64,000 bases of DNA, taken from NCBI GenBank assembly GCA_018697195.1, contig CM031878.1, forward strand, positions 9,941,351 to 10,005,350, given 5' to 3'. This document shows, in pieces, positions 39,101 to 54,100 of this stretch; within the stretch, counting starts at the first letter, position 1; the number at the start of each line of letters is the position of its first letter. Origin of the DNA: Certhia americana (lineage: Eukaryota; Chordata; Aves; Passeriformes; Certhiidae). Made by a program: the position numbers and the translations under genes. The notes under the pieces are model-generated. The model was given only the letters and a program-made list of their open reading frames with translations, was not told the origin of the DNA and searched no databases.

Positions 39101-42100
39101 TTTATAAATGAAATGCTATCACCAGCACATACTTTAGCTACTTCTCTGCTAGTTTTTCTGCTCAGTCATTTATAAGATGCAAAAATGAATTTTTGTCTTG
39201 GCTGTACATCCTTTCACTAAAAGCTTCCCATTTAATGGTTGGTCTAGCCCAGCGTTCTTCATCCTCTTTTAAAACAGAACGACTTTGTGTTGGCTTACCA
39301 GCTCTATTTTTGCATCCTGTTACATTGACATCTACACACATACACGTGCAGCCCGGATACTGTACATAAAAGGGAAGTAATTAAAAAATTATACTAATGA
39401 TATGATGAGATCTTGGCGAGGAACAATAATCCCCAGTTGTGCAAAGTATTCACTAGTCTCAAAGGAAGCATTTTTAAACAGCTCTTACAATCTTTACTGG
39501 CACAGCACTAATATGAATAGCAGCCTGTATGAAGGGCAAAACCACATTCCCCTTCACAAGTACTATAGATCTTTGTATCTTATTTTCAAATGTCATTTTA
39601 CTACATTGGTTGAAGCATTTTATGTCTAAATGAGATGTTGCAGCTTTTCCTCCAGGAGGACTGGAAACTTGTGCTTGATTCACCAGCCAAGATGGAAAAG
39701 TCAGAACTGTGTTATCTAAGACCCCTAAGACTTCCTACCTTCAGAGTAAAAAATACAGAAATTCTGGGGATGAAATAATGTTTTGTATTTTCAGAATACT
39801 TATATTTTAAAAATAAAAATATAAACCAACACATTTGAAATGAAAAAGGGGGGAAAATATAATTTGAAATAGTGAGTCAATAGTGAGTCAAATGCTGATT
39901 TTAAAACTTCTATCATTTTGAAAATGTGAAAATAATATTTTCTTTTTTTTTTCTTAACAATCAACATCCATTTTGAAACCTTTCTGCCATGTTTTTTTCA
40001 ATCCTTCAAACTTTCTTATGCCTCATTTTTATCTATTTTGGTAATGCTGGCAATATTACTTGACACTTCTGAATGACACTTGGTTCAGACAACCTCCATT
40101 AAAAATATCATCAAGCAATGCCACTCCTTCTTAACCAGCACCATTTAGGGTTTAACTATTTTGGGAAAATCAATTCTAATCATATTGAAGTGATTAGAAG
40201 TCATATATACATATAAAGGAAACAGATAGGTTTGGCTACATAGTAAGTGGCAATACAAACATTGTCTCCACTGCTGTTTAGGTCTTCATCATGCTAACCG
40301 TCCTGCTTTGCTGCATTTAATTACACAACCGATGATTAAGCCTTTCACAGTCTTCAGAGCTGCAAGCTCTTTCTTGGCGTCATGGGCTTTTTGAAACCAG
40401 CATGAGTTTGGTAACACTTTCTTTTAGCGTTTGAACACTCCTGGCCCTCCATGTGCTGTGGGGTTACTTTTTCCCATATAAACCAAAGCTTTAAAAATAT
40501 ACCAGACCATGAGGATCTTGATCCTGTAAATGCTTGGCCAAGGGAAGCCCCAGACTTCTCCTCTGAGACATTTCAGTGCTCAGGTTCTGCATCTGGCCAC
40601 CTGCTCAGCTTCCCTTCTCCCTGTGGAGCCCCGAGACCACACTGTGCTGCTTCCATTCTGGAAGCATTACATTCCTCGTTACATCAGGAAATCACAACCT
40701 TCATCAGCATCAGCTCTCCTACTGCTGCTGCTGACATACATAAATAAGCTAGCCTCATCCTAATTATAAAGTTATTCTGGCTGTGTTCTGGTTATATTAT
40801 AATACCAACAGCCTGGTGTTCCTATGGCAGAGGTATCAGAATGGCCAGAGCTATACCTCGGTTAAAGACAAAGGGTAGGCATGCAGTAGTATGATTAAGA
40901 CAGACTTTAAAGTGGACATTGGCCAGGCAGGCACAATAAACAAGGAATCTATTTGTCTTTTATCACTGAGAGAGCTGATGACAGGGTGCCAGTTGCACAT
41001 TTTATCTAGAAAAAGGAGCTCACAGGATAGCCTGACAACTTTCAGTGAATCTTGATGGTCTCCTGAGTTTCATCCATAACTCAGCTATCTCACCATACTC
41101 TTTTCTTCCAGTGCATGTATCTCAGGGAGTAGCTGGCATCCAGCTTGCTCTTCTGCTTTCCAACAGAAAGGGGCAGCTTCAATTCTGAGGCATACGTTTG
41201 TGGCTCTCTCTTCTATAACACTACATATCAGTTAAACTTTAGTACAAGGTGTTTTGAAGTGCTACAATATTCTTGGAAGAAAAAAGAATAATTCTACTTT
41301 AGTATTTTATGGTTGCCAGTAATGGGAATTAGAAGGCTGCAATCAGTAAAGATTGAAAGCTGTTGTAAGAAGGGCTATTCTGAGTTGCAGAAAAGGTCTC
41401 CAAAATTAGCTATTTCTGCCACTTTTCAGCAAGAGAATAGAATAGGGCAAGTATGAAGTGATTCTTCCTTTGATATATCCTCCCAGCTTCTGGCAACTTG
41501 TCATTTAGCAATTTCCTGAGTCAGAGGCTGCATCCGTACAATTGTGTTTGATCTCCCTCAATGGAGCTTTCTTCAAATTTGTCCAATTTTTTTTTAACCT
41601 ATTTATAGTTTTGGCATCTGTAACTTGCTGTGAAAATTAGTTTCCACAACTTATTTATGTACTCTGAAGAAAAAAAAAAAAATTCACCAAAGAATAAAGT
41701 CTTATTTTCTTTGCATACTGAAAAAAAAAAAAAAAGATTACTCATTAATCTCTATGACATTCATTATTTAAAAACCTCTATCATGCTTCTACCAAACTCT
41801 ATTTTCCAGACTGGAAGGTCCTGCTGTGTAAAAGGTTTGTGGAAAATGTTTCATTCCCTTTCCTGGATGTCAAAACTACTCTTCCTTTTTGATTTTGCTA
41901 ATTTCTTTTGAAATGACATAACCAGAATAGCAGCAAGTTTTCAAGACTGGGTAAATTGTGGGCTTCAGCAGAGACATTCTTCCTTATTCCATTCCTAATA
42001 ATTCTCTGCGCTGTACTTAGGTTTCTGTATTTGTCTCTAAACTGCTTGCTGTTTCTTCCACAGAACTATCCATGACAGCTCCAGGATCTTTGTCTGACAA

Positions 42101-45100
42101 CACTAATTGTTTCTCCATAGCTGTGCATTTTTAGGCTTGTGCATTATTTTGCATTTGCTCCCTTGAAATTTCATATTTCATTTTGTCTGAAAAACAGAAT
42201 GAGTTTGTCTGCTTGAGCCCTCATTCAGTGTAAAAACGGTACATGTTCCATAATCACAGTATAGTCAAAATTTCTGATGCCCATCCACAGGAGTCATTGG
42301 TATGCAAGACTTGCAGACAGTGTACACATTTTGTTTAAGCTTTATATAGATCATTTCAAAATATCAGGTCAGTCTGGTCAAACTGGCAGCCTCCTGGACC
42401 ATATCCAAGATACTGAGTGCCTCTGCTCAGCCCAGTGCCTTTTCAGAAAGCCCAGGAACAGTTGCCCAATGGCTGGGCATTCAGTTACACAGGGAGAGAG
42501 CATTGTTTTTGATGTATTTCATTGCTCCTGTCCTCCTAGACATTTATTTTAGAGTGCAATGAAGGTTTGTCTGGGAACCTTGGTGACTAGGTTAAACCAT
42601 ATATTTATGTTTTAGACAGCATACATTCTATAAATTGGAAACTAGCCTCAGGCCCCTCAAAAAACAGCACTATGAGGAAGTAGAGGGACCTGGAGATGTA
42701 TCTTCTTGTGCCACTTCCAGCCTGGCATCCCTTCTTGGAAGTGGAAACCAGAAGGGAGATCTCACACAAGCACCAATATTGTGAAATCCTGTAGCTAGAA
42801 AATATACGCAAAAAATATTTACAGGTCCCCTTACTAGCTATGGTGCAGTGTCATGGGGGCAAGAAGGGAATTACTGCAATACCTTACAGAACACAAATGT
42901 AACATCTGCAGTAGGACAAAGCACAAAGCTTTGAAACACAAACTGATGTAGGAAGAAAATCCTGCCCCCTTTAACAAAATTTTAGTGCTTCTGTGCTTTC
43001 TTAGAAGCAGGAACTAGAGACCAAGGGACTCGCACACCTCATTACAGTCTGTGACTCTTTCCAGTCCACTCCTGCCCTGGATCAGCACTGTGGCACTGTT
43101 GAGAAGGAAAGACAAACACCATTTACCTGATAACTGCTGTTCCTGAGCCACAGTCGAACCTGAACTCCACGTAGCCAGCCACCATGTTAATGGAGAGGAA
43201 GTCCTTGCTGTCTGTGTCATAGCTGTACAAAAGGACACCAGTCTCTAAATCTGGACGAAATGTCAGCTCAAACTCCATGAAGGAAAGGTAATTCTGTGGT
43301 TCCAAGGGCCAGGGTGTGCTAGCAAATGATCTTAAGGATTCGTTGAACTGAGGTATGGCCAAGGTGAGTGCTGGAAATCCAGAAATCACAAGCAGGTCAC
43401 TTGAGGCTCAGACATAAAGGATTGACTCTTACCAACCAGTTGTCTGTTCCTTGTGTTGAGTATTTAAGCTAATGCTTAGAAAAACAACCTGACATTTTTT
43501 TATCCAAATTAAAAATAATTTTTAATCCTACCCAATACTATTTAATCCCTTCCTTTTCTAGGGATGTATTTGTACTGTAAAACATTGCATACTTTTTCTT
43601 TAGTGATTCATAATAGTGCTTTTCAAAATAGTAAGCATGCACAGTGGGTGGTGGCATGAAAAGTTCTACAGCATAGAAAATAACGGTGCATGTATTTTAC
43701 TACTCATATCTCTGATATTAGCAGGAAATTGACATTAGGTCCTTCACATTCCAAAATATACAACTGACACTGGTTTTAGGAGAAAGGTGGGTATTTTTTT
43801 AGAATCAATGTGCAGCTGTGGTGTGGTACATTATTTTACCTTCTGAATAGGAATTTCAAGATGCCTAATACAGTTTGTTTAAATATGCAGAGACGTTTGA
43901 GAATCACAGAGTATGTAGGAGCTGTATGTAGCTCCAAAGCAGTAAGGGAAGGGTTTCAGCATGTATGAGACCTTGGTGGATGTCTCTAAGTGGAAAACAC
44001 ATTGAACACTAAAGAACACACACAAAGAAATAGAGTGAGCATTCACTCACCTTCCTCACAATGATGACCTTTAAATCCAAGAGGGCAAAGGCATATGTAA
44101 GAATCTGCTTTGCTTGCAGTACAGGTGCCACTGTTGATGCAGGCTGCCTCATCACAGATGCCACTGCTACACTCACCTAAACACAGGAGTCAGAACATCA
44201 ATTTATTGGAGAATTTTGTTAAAGATTTATTTGGCTGATGATCATTGCTACTAACCAACACAATTTGCATTTCTGCCTAGATTCTTTCCCCATTTGACAA
44301 ATGGTGAGAAATTTAGACAGCAGAAGTTGATTATTAGTATTTTTTTAAAATATCAGACCAGCAAGAGACCTTATAAATGACAAAAGTAGTCCTTGCAAAG
44401 CAAACCATGATAGATGTTACTATCAACTGTTCTCTAGAATACTTATTGTCTGTTCTTCTTCATATCTATTTTCTCCTAAGATACAAATTTCTCTAAACTG
44501 TTTACAAGCACCATACCTTGTTTAATTTCAATTAACTTAAGTGCTTCTTTGTTCACTGTAAATTCATGCCATGCTGAGCACGGGAGGTGTTAATCATCAT
44601 TAACTAATCTTATTAGCCAAAATGAGGTTGTCAACCTTCTTGTCCACAACAAAAAGGATCCATAACATCAACATATGTGATTTTTAAGAAGCATCTCTAC
44701 TGTGCTGTTTTATCACCTTAAATAACAAGGCGGTTATTTCTTCTTGCTGGATTTTAGCTGATATTATTGTAGAACAAATAAATTCTCATTTGCTTCTTAA
44801 AACTGATATCTATAAAGTCAGACTATGCAATCATCAAATGTACATCTGATTGAAGCTCTTGTTGAATTTATTTTCTCCTTTCGTTTCTGATCAAATAATT
44901 CTTTCCTTGTCAATGGTAAGAAACTGTATACCAAAAGAAAAAACAAGTAAGACTTTTGTGGTGTGCAGCGGTAAAAACACCATGTGGAGGAACTTAGTGT
45001 TTTATGGCAAACTAAGAATTACACATTTATTTTGAGGCACATTGAAGTATCACCTCTGAGGTGACAAAGGTTTCATGAGGCAGCTCTCACAATAAACACT

Positions 45101-48100
45101 GGAGAACAAATTTTGCAATTTGAGGTGATTAAGAGAAGTCTTGAAGGGGATATGCCCTTTTTGTTTTGTTTAAACACAGCACTCTGCAAGTGTTCATACA
45201 GCACCAGCTTTACAGTTTGTATTCCCATTCCAAAACCACAAACAAATATGCAGATATAAATGGCTATTGTGCTGGTCCATCCCAATCATTTTGCTCTCCA
45301 CAGTGGTAAACTATCTTTTCTAACTAACTCAGGGCAGAACCAGTAAAAACTTGTAGGTCATCTGGTACAACCACCTGCCAAGCCAGATTGTCTTGTATTG
45401 CACATCTACAAATCTCCTACCAGGCCCACATTTCATTGTGTGGAGGGAAGGTCTGAGTACAAGCAGCCATGACACAGGACTACCAGGGCTAACCTAAGGA
45501 GAACAGACAAAATGTGCAAGTTCCTAGAAGGAATAAAATGCTCCTTCTCCATGTAAGGGGACAGTCACATCTGCCCCATGCCCAGCCATGGGATCAGAGG
45601 TGCTGGCAGTGTTCACTGAGCTATCTTTTCCCCTGGTCTGCACAGTAATGGCCACAAGTGAAACAAGGGAGGACAGGTATCTTGTTCCTCAGATCCCTTA
45701 TATACTCACCAATTATCGTGACATTGACAGAATAATTCTATTTTATAGTCAAGGAAGCAGAACCAAGACGTGTAAACAAGGATCTCTATGCATCAAGTGT
45801 GAAGACACAAACAGAAAACCAAGACAATGCTCATCTTTGCTGCTTGGTATTTAAGGACAGGCTGCTCTCCCAAAGTCCCAGTGACTTTTCACAGCCCTTG
45901 GGCCAGCACAGGTCACTATGCTGAAGAGGCAAACCACAAGTGTGGTGGCTGCATACGCTTGGCTGCGATGGCAGATGAAGGAGGGAAGCTGGAGCAGGAG
46001 TGCAGGGTCCTGCCATGCCCACTGCAAACCACAAGAGATGCCTCCTCTCTTGGTCCCTCAGCTCACAGCCCAGTGGGACCTCTGCTGTAGCCAGAAGAGA
46101 GAACACAGAGATGGATGGACCCCTTCCTCCCCACTCTCAGTTCTGTGATCCATGTAGCACACCACTCCTGATTTATATACTGTGCCAACAGAAAAAAAAC
46201 CACAAGTAACTGACTGGTAAAAGTCATTCCTAAACCCTAGCAGAGTTTACTTGCAATTTTTTTATTTTAAGTTATACTTACGCGACCTATTGTTTGCAAG
46301 TCTCTTCTATATAGTTACATATAAACGTGTGCAGTCACACAAGGACAGTAAGGCTTTATCAGTCAGTTTTGAGTCACACATGGCAGAGCACAGCACTTAT
46401 TTTCATTGATGTTGATTGTTAATGCAGTAGTATGTGGAGCATTCATGGATGGGAATGAAGCTAGCTTCATCCCAAAAGGCAATAGAGATTAAGGCTAGAG
46501 TAGTTCAGCGGGGCTTTCATCTGTCTAAATTCCATAGATTCTCACTCTATCGTGAAATTACACTCTGCTTCCAAAATCTTACTCTTTTCAGCAACTGTTT
46601 CTTGGGCCAGTCTGTTCTACCCCTATATTGCACAGAAGCTTGGCCATGTTATCTAGAGAATACAGAACAATTGTTAAGAAGTTTCTCATAAATCATTTCC
46701 TTCTTGGGATGTCAAATGCACAGCTACAGAAGAGAAGAAAGATAACTTTGTGGCTGAAGTATGGCAGGAAGAGTTCAGTGGTATGGAATCTTTTTCTCAC
46801 TGTTACCACTTGCTTTCTGTCTTGGGCTTACTCTTATTCTTATGTTGTTTAGACTGGGAGATCATTAAAGCAAGGATTTTGTTGCTCTATTTTCAAGTAC
46901 CCATTAAATGGATGATATAGATGAATAAATAAGACAGGACTAGTTAATTAACTACCTTACTTCTACACGTTTTACTCTGAAGGGAAAATAATGTTATAAT
47001 AATACTTCATAAAGCTGCTGGAAGTACTTATTCCAAGCTATTTTAAAATCATACCATGACTCTGGATAGCAAAACAAAGGATGGTATACAGGAAAGCCCA
47101 TATGCTTCAGCAGTGGTTGGGTGAAACACAGAAAGCCCTCTGTAATATCCACAGGACTGCTGCGAGTGTGAGAAATCCATGTATTACTTTGGACAAGTGC
47201 AAAAATGTCTTTAGGCAAAACACATTTTGTTGGGTCCGTATGGTTTCAAATGCAAGCTCAGCATACATACTATTGATTTCTGATGACATGACTGTGTCAG
47301 TCAGGGGCATGAAGAAGTGCCCTGAGAGATGTTGGCAGAAATACTGGTGCAGTTGTAATGAAATCTGCAACACAGATCTTACTGTTCACTCATGAAAATG
47401 GGTTTACTATTTATTGTGCACAGTAAGTGTGTCCACAAAGGGCTTGCTTGTGCAGCATGATGATCTGTCCTGCTACAGACCCAGCAAGAGCAATGTGCAA
47501 AGGAGCAGAGGAAAACCAGGCTGAAAATAGATACAGTCCCTTCCACCTCTCAAACCTGGACCAACACTCAATTTCTTCCAACAAGATAAGAAGTAACACT
47601 GGGTTAATCAGTGATTAAAGACCCCACACCATAATACTCACCAACATCAGCGCCACTGAGAGCTTTCCCTAATGGCCAGGGTCTCATATCAATTATCTTT
47701 CCATTGATGCTCAGTGACTGGACACAGCCCTGGAACCCGCGGTTGGTGCCGGTGGCCCTGACCAGCCAGTACACGCTGGGAGCACCACCAACGTAGAAGG
47801 GAGTCTGGAATGTGATTTTGCTGTATTGGCCCTGAAGGGAGAGCAGAACACAGCATGCTGTGTAACAGGTATAACACGGGAGAACTCGTTAAGCCACAAT
47901 GTTTTACAGTCAATTTTTTTCCTCTGTGAAGAACTGTGTCAGGGAATATTTAGGCTGCTCATTGGTAATTCCTTCCCATTAGTCATTCCCCAAATCAGTC
48001 CACCATTTGAAATCAAGCTCTTTCACCTGCATCTCATCACGATAACATAAACGACTAAAAGCATAATAAAAAAAGATTAAAAATCACTGTTTTGGGGAGA

Positions 48101-51100
48101 AAGCGTGGTCTGTCTTTTGCTGCAATTTTTTCCTTTCCTTTTGCCAAAAATCATTTGTCTTCTAAACCATAAGCCTTGAGGGGCAGACCAATGACATATT
48201 GTCTTTTGGACAGAACCCAGCAAGTGTTCAGTATTGAATAATAATGAAATCTTTAAAAAAAAGAAAAGAACAAAGAAAAGGCAAAAGTAAGAAAAATCAC
48301 AGCTTCAGCTGGGTTCTGCTCACTTTACCATAGCTAAATGCACTGCCCACCACTTTAACAAATCTATAGAAACCTATATATGCAAGTTTACTAAAATTGC
48401 TGTGGTGCACAAGAAAGAACAAAAAACATCAACAGAACCTTTTTGGACCACTGACCCAAACTCCATGCTACTGTGGTCAACTGAGTCAATTTCCCCACAC
48501 AAATTGATCAAAATATGACTTTTGCCTCCTACTCAACTGTTCTTTCAAAACCCCATGGACCTTTAGAAGTAAATATTCAAAATTCTCAGTTATTCAGGGC
48601 CAGTTTTTACTAACCTATGCTTTTGACAGCACTGATTTCTAGCCTGAAGTCTTTCAGGATTTTTCACCCCTGCCCTGCCCCTATAGTATTTATAACAATA
48701 AATTCTATCACCATAGACTGTATTTTGCCAGGCTAAATAAATAAGCTGAGGTTATTGAGTCTGCAGGTGTTCACTTGCACAGTACACTGCAGAAACTGTA
48801 CATATCTCTCCTGATTCACATCTGCCCTTTGCATGGCCTCATAGCATTGGTAACAGCAACACAGGACACACTGAAATTCTTTCCTCTGTCATTTCCAGTT
48901 GATGAGAACTCAATGCACTGCAATTTTTTCCCTTCAGTGCCTCCACATGAAAGTGGAAAGTAATAAGACATCTGAAGCTGCTTTCTTTCAGGGCTAGGGA
49001 TGGCATGTTAATAGTGGCTATCAAAGGAAAGACATCTGAAACAATTTGAAATTGCCTTTTCTTCCAGTGCCTTAATTTTGTTTTCTGGCCCAGCAACAGA
49101 TGAGCAAGTCAAAGCATCTTTCTGTATTATATTTTATCTTGTCAGCCTTGTATGAACTTGCTGGTGTTAACATAAGTCAAGGCAGAATGTCCATCTCCAT
49201 TACTATGCTTAAATCTCTGTCCAGAATATGCATGTAATTACACCTCTGTACATAAATCTTGTGTGGGTATATGCATATTATACATAAATATATACTCATA
49301 TACACACACATACGCATCTAATTTTTATGTCTGAGGAAGAAGAGCAGCTCTCTGAGGCCTGAAAAAGAAAGCAATTGGGGACAGCAACTGTAAAATCTAG
49401 TTAACTTCTAACAGCCTGTATTTGAGACTGGCATAGGGTAGCAGATGGGTAGCAGAACAAACATGGAGCACAACAGGGAAACTGTGATGGGATTCAGTCC
49501 TGAGATGTTTATCTCTGTGATTTCTAGATTATGCATTTGGAGGAGTAATCTGTACTCTGATCCTAGTTCATTAAATGTCCTAACACCAATTAAAACAATT
49601 TCACCCTTTAAATCTGATCAGGCTTCTGGTGGCAAGAAAAGAATCATCATAACTTGAGAGACCTCAAGATTGAGCCACAGGGACAGGATTACCAACCTGA
49701 GATTTTCCTGTCACTGGGGCATTGTTGTCCATCCTGAGCCAGCCATTCACACCGTCTCTGAACAATGTGACACTGTGCCAGTTCCCCAGCTTGATTTTGT
49801 TTTCACTTGTTATGACTCCAACTCCAGTGCCACAATTGAACCTGAGCATGAGACAGAGAGGGCAAAGTGATAATCTTACATTAACCAAACAACCAAAACT
49901 TGGTTTTAGATTCCAAATATTTCTTTCTGCACTTGGGAACTTCTCTGTTCCACAGTGCATATTAGCGCAGGAAAATCAGACAGCAAGTCTACATAAGATC
50001 TTTTCCAAGTTTCAAACTTCATTATCTGCCTTTCTAATGTGGAGAAGATTTTGCATTCTCTGTCCATACCACGTGCATTGCTAAGCTTGCCAACACCTAA
50101 AACTGTTTCAAGATGGAGGGTATTATAATCTGAATTCCTGCTATCACAGTAATTTCTCCTGAGAATTTTTCTAGCTCCCTGGTGAAAGGCAGTGCTACAT
50201 TAATAACTCCACTAGTCTGTTTGAAACTCAGCACTGATTGACAGGAAGACCTCCAGGAGAGCTGAATGTGCACAAAATGTCCCATTTTCCCTGACTGTCA
50301 TGCAGTGCAAGTGAACAGAAACACAACTAAGGCACATCACCCACTTTGTTATTCCCCACTTTCTAAGGACTCACCCTCCCAAGTAAGGAGATGTGGAAAT
50401 ACTCTTGCACTTTCTTCATATCTATTAGTCTCTCCATCTTCATTTAAAAAACCTAAACAGGGTATCATCTAAACAAGGCATATAAGATGAAGTTCCTGGC
50501 CCCTTGCTGGCATTACATCCTCTGTTTTCCTACATTATCTGCAAGCCTTTTTCCGTGAAGCAAAAATACTGACTCAATATACCATGAATACACCATCAAC
50601 TTAGCAAACACAGCGGCTCACTGGCATTTCTGGTAACATAGCTAAGAGTTCCAGACAAATGCCTTAAAGAAAACTGATCATTTTGCCTTTACACTGAGGT
50701 CTGAATAAAAGAGCTCAGCAGAGCACATATTCACACACTAAAGAAAGATGAGAGAAAAAAGTATTGAAGGACTCTTAAATGAAATTATACTGTCCATATG
50801 ATGCACTGTATGGGGCAGAAGTCAAAGACACTGGAGATATTCGTCACACAGCAGTCTCAGGAGGCATCAATAGCCTTTACATCTGATTTGGGATGGAGGC
50901 TTTACCTGAACTGGAGGCTACGTCGGATAATTGCCAGTGACATAAAATCACCACGACCATGTTCATTTTCTCCACAGTACAGCAGCAAACCATCTTCAGA
51001 TTCAGCCTGCAATCATTGTGTCAACATGAAAAATCAAAGCCTCACAATTACAGATAAAAGCAAGCAGCAGTGGGGGACTTTTCTCCAGAAAAGGGTCATC

Positions 51101-54100
51101 ATTTTTCAGAATGAGTTTTAACTTGCAGAATCAGAAAGTGTTTGATCAGTTTTGAATCCTGCATTTGAAAAACCTAGAAAATCACTGTCTTAATGGTTAA
51201 ATAATTTAATCTATCTCTTAAAGTGTGATACTATCAGACCTGGAAAAAAGCCTGGAAGTACTAAAGACTGTCAGACGTATCGCATACGAGACTCCTGAGT
51301 AAAAAGTCTAGCGAGAATGTCCTAGCAAGTCTGGTAAGTGTAGACACATCAGATCACTGTACATGAATACATACACCCTACTTCACATGTTCCGTAAGAC
51401 TGACACTCCTCAAGCCAAGCAAGCTGTGCTGGCAGCATCTCTCCATATGCTCATAGCAGCTGACACAGTGGCTTTTTGCACCCAAAAAATCCTGCATTTT
51501 TAAATGACAATTTGCCAGAGGAGTGTAAGATCACCACTGAGGCAACTGGTTGCAGCTGCTTTAGTAACTGTCTCCTTCCCAGACTGTGAGGCTGATGAGT
51601 CTGCTTTATGTGCAGGAGGGGATGCATCCAAGAGCTTGGCCACCCTCCCTAGAGGAAGCCCTATATATTCTGTCCATAATGAACAGACAGCACTAACAAA
51701 AGCCAGAATGGGATGTATCCCCACTTTAGATCTACATTTTAAGTCGTATTGTATCTTGAATGTATGAGTAGCCCAAGTCCCAAACATCAGAGGGGGAAAA
51801 TAATGTCCACTTAAATTCTGAAGGGTGGAAAATGAATGCTACATATAGGACAGTGTTTTGCTCAGTATGACAAAAATATTACATACCACTCTCAAACTCT
51901 AATTCACAAAACATCTGTGTGCTCTTCAGCCTGTAGCTCATCCACTATGACCTTGCCAATGTACATGGCTGCTAGTCCACAATTACTATTGACAAGGGTT
52001 CTCTCATGCAGTGCCTAGCAATAATGGATAAAACTCCTTCAGGTGTTTACAAACTTCATTTACATTCCCTGAGTAAAGCCAGATCTTTGCTGATCAAGAT
52101 TATGCATAGATTCACCACAATTACACTGAAGTTATACTGAAGCTAAATTACTGTCCTATTGTCCACTGCATCAGAATAAGAACATGAAATTTAAAACGCC
52201 AATGTGAGAATTGCTTAAACTTACCCTGAATTCAAGGGTAATTTGAAATGTCTGATAGGACTTTTTCAGCGGTTCAAAAGTGATATACGAGTAGCCAAAG
52301 AACTGAGGATACTGGATACTAATGTCTGAAAGGCAAAGAGCAAAGGCATGTTATTTAGCAGCTTTCTTCCCTATAAAAATCAATACACACATTTAGTACT
52401 AGATAACATCAGGTGGCAATGAAAGGCAGAGTTCCTCCAGAGACAACCATTAGTCAGCAGTATTCAACAATCAGTTGACCTATTGCCTTGTCCTCCCACC
52501 ACTTTTTACAGCTAATTCCTTTATTCCGAAGGACCTGGTGAACTTGGAAAGAAACAGAATTGAGAGGGCCAAATAATGCTCAATAGTTTAATCAAAGAGT
52601 TTATAGGAAATTTCTCCAGGTTTTCATCCTTGTTATAGAAGACAGACTGCATCAACTTTATATTTATCTTCTTTTAAGAATTCATTTAAGAAAGAGAGGA
52701 CAAAGCAATTTTCTGTTCTGCAGGATTACAAAAACACACATGGTAAATATGGCCAGACTCTAGGCAGCATTAGTCACTGCTGCTCTGTAGCTGCTGCATC
52801 CAGCATCTGGAGAATCACTGGATGTCTCACAACAGGCCAGCAGCTTCCAGCATTTCTCTCAAGTCAGCTCAGGGCAGAAGATAAAAGGAGTGATCGGGAG
52901 AAGAGTCCCTGCAGGCATCTTTCCATCCCTGGCTGCAACAGTAGCTCTTTTTATTGCTCTTGTCAAATGGCATTATCAACACTCACCCTTTGCTGTCTTG
53001 TGTTAGACCCTGACCCTGAGAGAAAATGAATATCAGAGATGTCTTACTGCTGTCAGCTGTAAAATTACCTTTGTAGCTTATTTTGCTAAGAAGCACTGAG
53101 GACAGACAGAGGCCTGAGTTCTTATATTTACAGTGGATTTAAGTCTAATGAGGAAGGTAGGATGAAGAATCCTATTCCTCTTTGCTATTTAAATTTTGAG
53201 TGCATTTTTCTCACTTAGTTTTTGAATCTGGGGAGAGTTGTCTCAGAGTTTTTGCTTTCAAGGCATACATTTTAGACTGAGATGAAGGTACTATAAACCT
53301 GAATGCAACCTCAGCAGAGAACAATTCTCTCATTTTCCCATTACAAGCAGAACTGACTGGACCAGAAAGCCATGCAGCTCCTAAATGTGAAGAGAAGTCT
53401 GTTTCTGTTCAGATTAATATATTATTTAACGATATTAGCTGCTGAAGACAAACACAGTACAAAGGAGTATTGGCACATAATTACTCTGGAATAACACACT
53501 CCCCTGTGAAAAATGGAGGGTTTGAAGTGATGTTAACGGACCACTTTACAAGTTGTATATGGCCTTGTCAGTTCAAATAAATCATCAACTCTTCACATTT
53601 GATCAAGGCCTAAAATCATATCTGCAGCTGTTCCATGTTGCTGAGTCACAGCAGATTTTTTTCAGAAGATCTCTTTGTTCCAGCACTCCAGTTTGAAGAA
53701 GATAAAGCACCCTCAGTGTCTGTACCTCTGATGCATGACACTGCGCAACATGAAGGTCTAACATGACCCTGTAGAAAAAACATGGGTCCCTGATGCTCTG
53801 CTGTACGACAGGGTTCTGGCAGATCAGATCAGCATGCAGAGGGATGGACCGATAAGCTCTTTCTTATCTGGATGAACAGCACCATCACAACTAATGGGAC
53901 ATTTTCCTTTCATGAGCCCTGGCATTCATCTGACCCCCTGGTCACCAAACCAGAAGAAAAATTACTTCAAGGGGAAAAAGGTGACCTGCTTATGGCTAGT
54001 GAGGGAGCTGGACTGGCTCACCAGGTGATATGTTCAGTGTTAACTTTGCTAAAGGGTGAGTTAAGTTTCTTGAGGGAAAGAACAGGAAGGTAGAGAGGGA

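Larger units (their letters stand above)
30270..43126 (-). other. EGFLAM introns through EGF3 and LamG2
   Basis: Introns 30270-34731, 34913-37116, 37234-38777 and 38890-43126. They contain a CAGG repeat (33584-33602), a T-run of about 24 (36572-36595), a short GAAA tract (37461-37485) and an old CR1-like remnant near 41750-42200. A 108-codon minus-strand open frame at 35615-35941 is unexplained. No RNA gene or other exon recognised. Confidence 0.7.
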
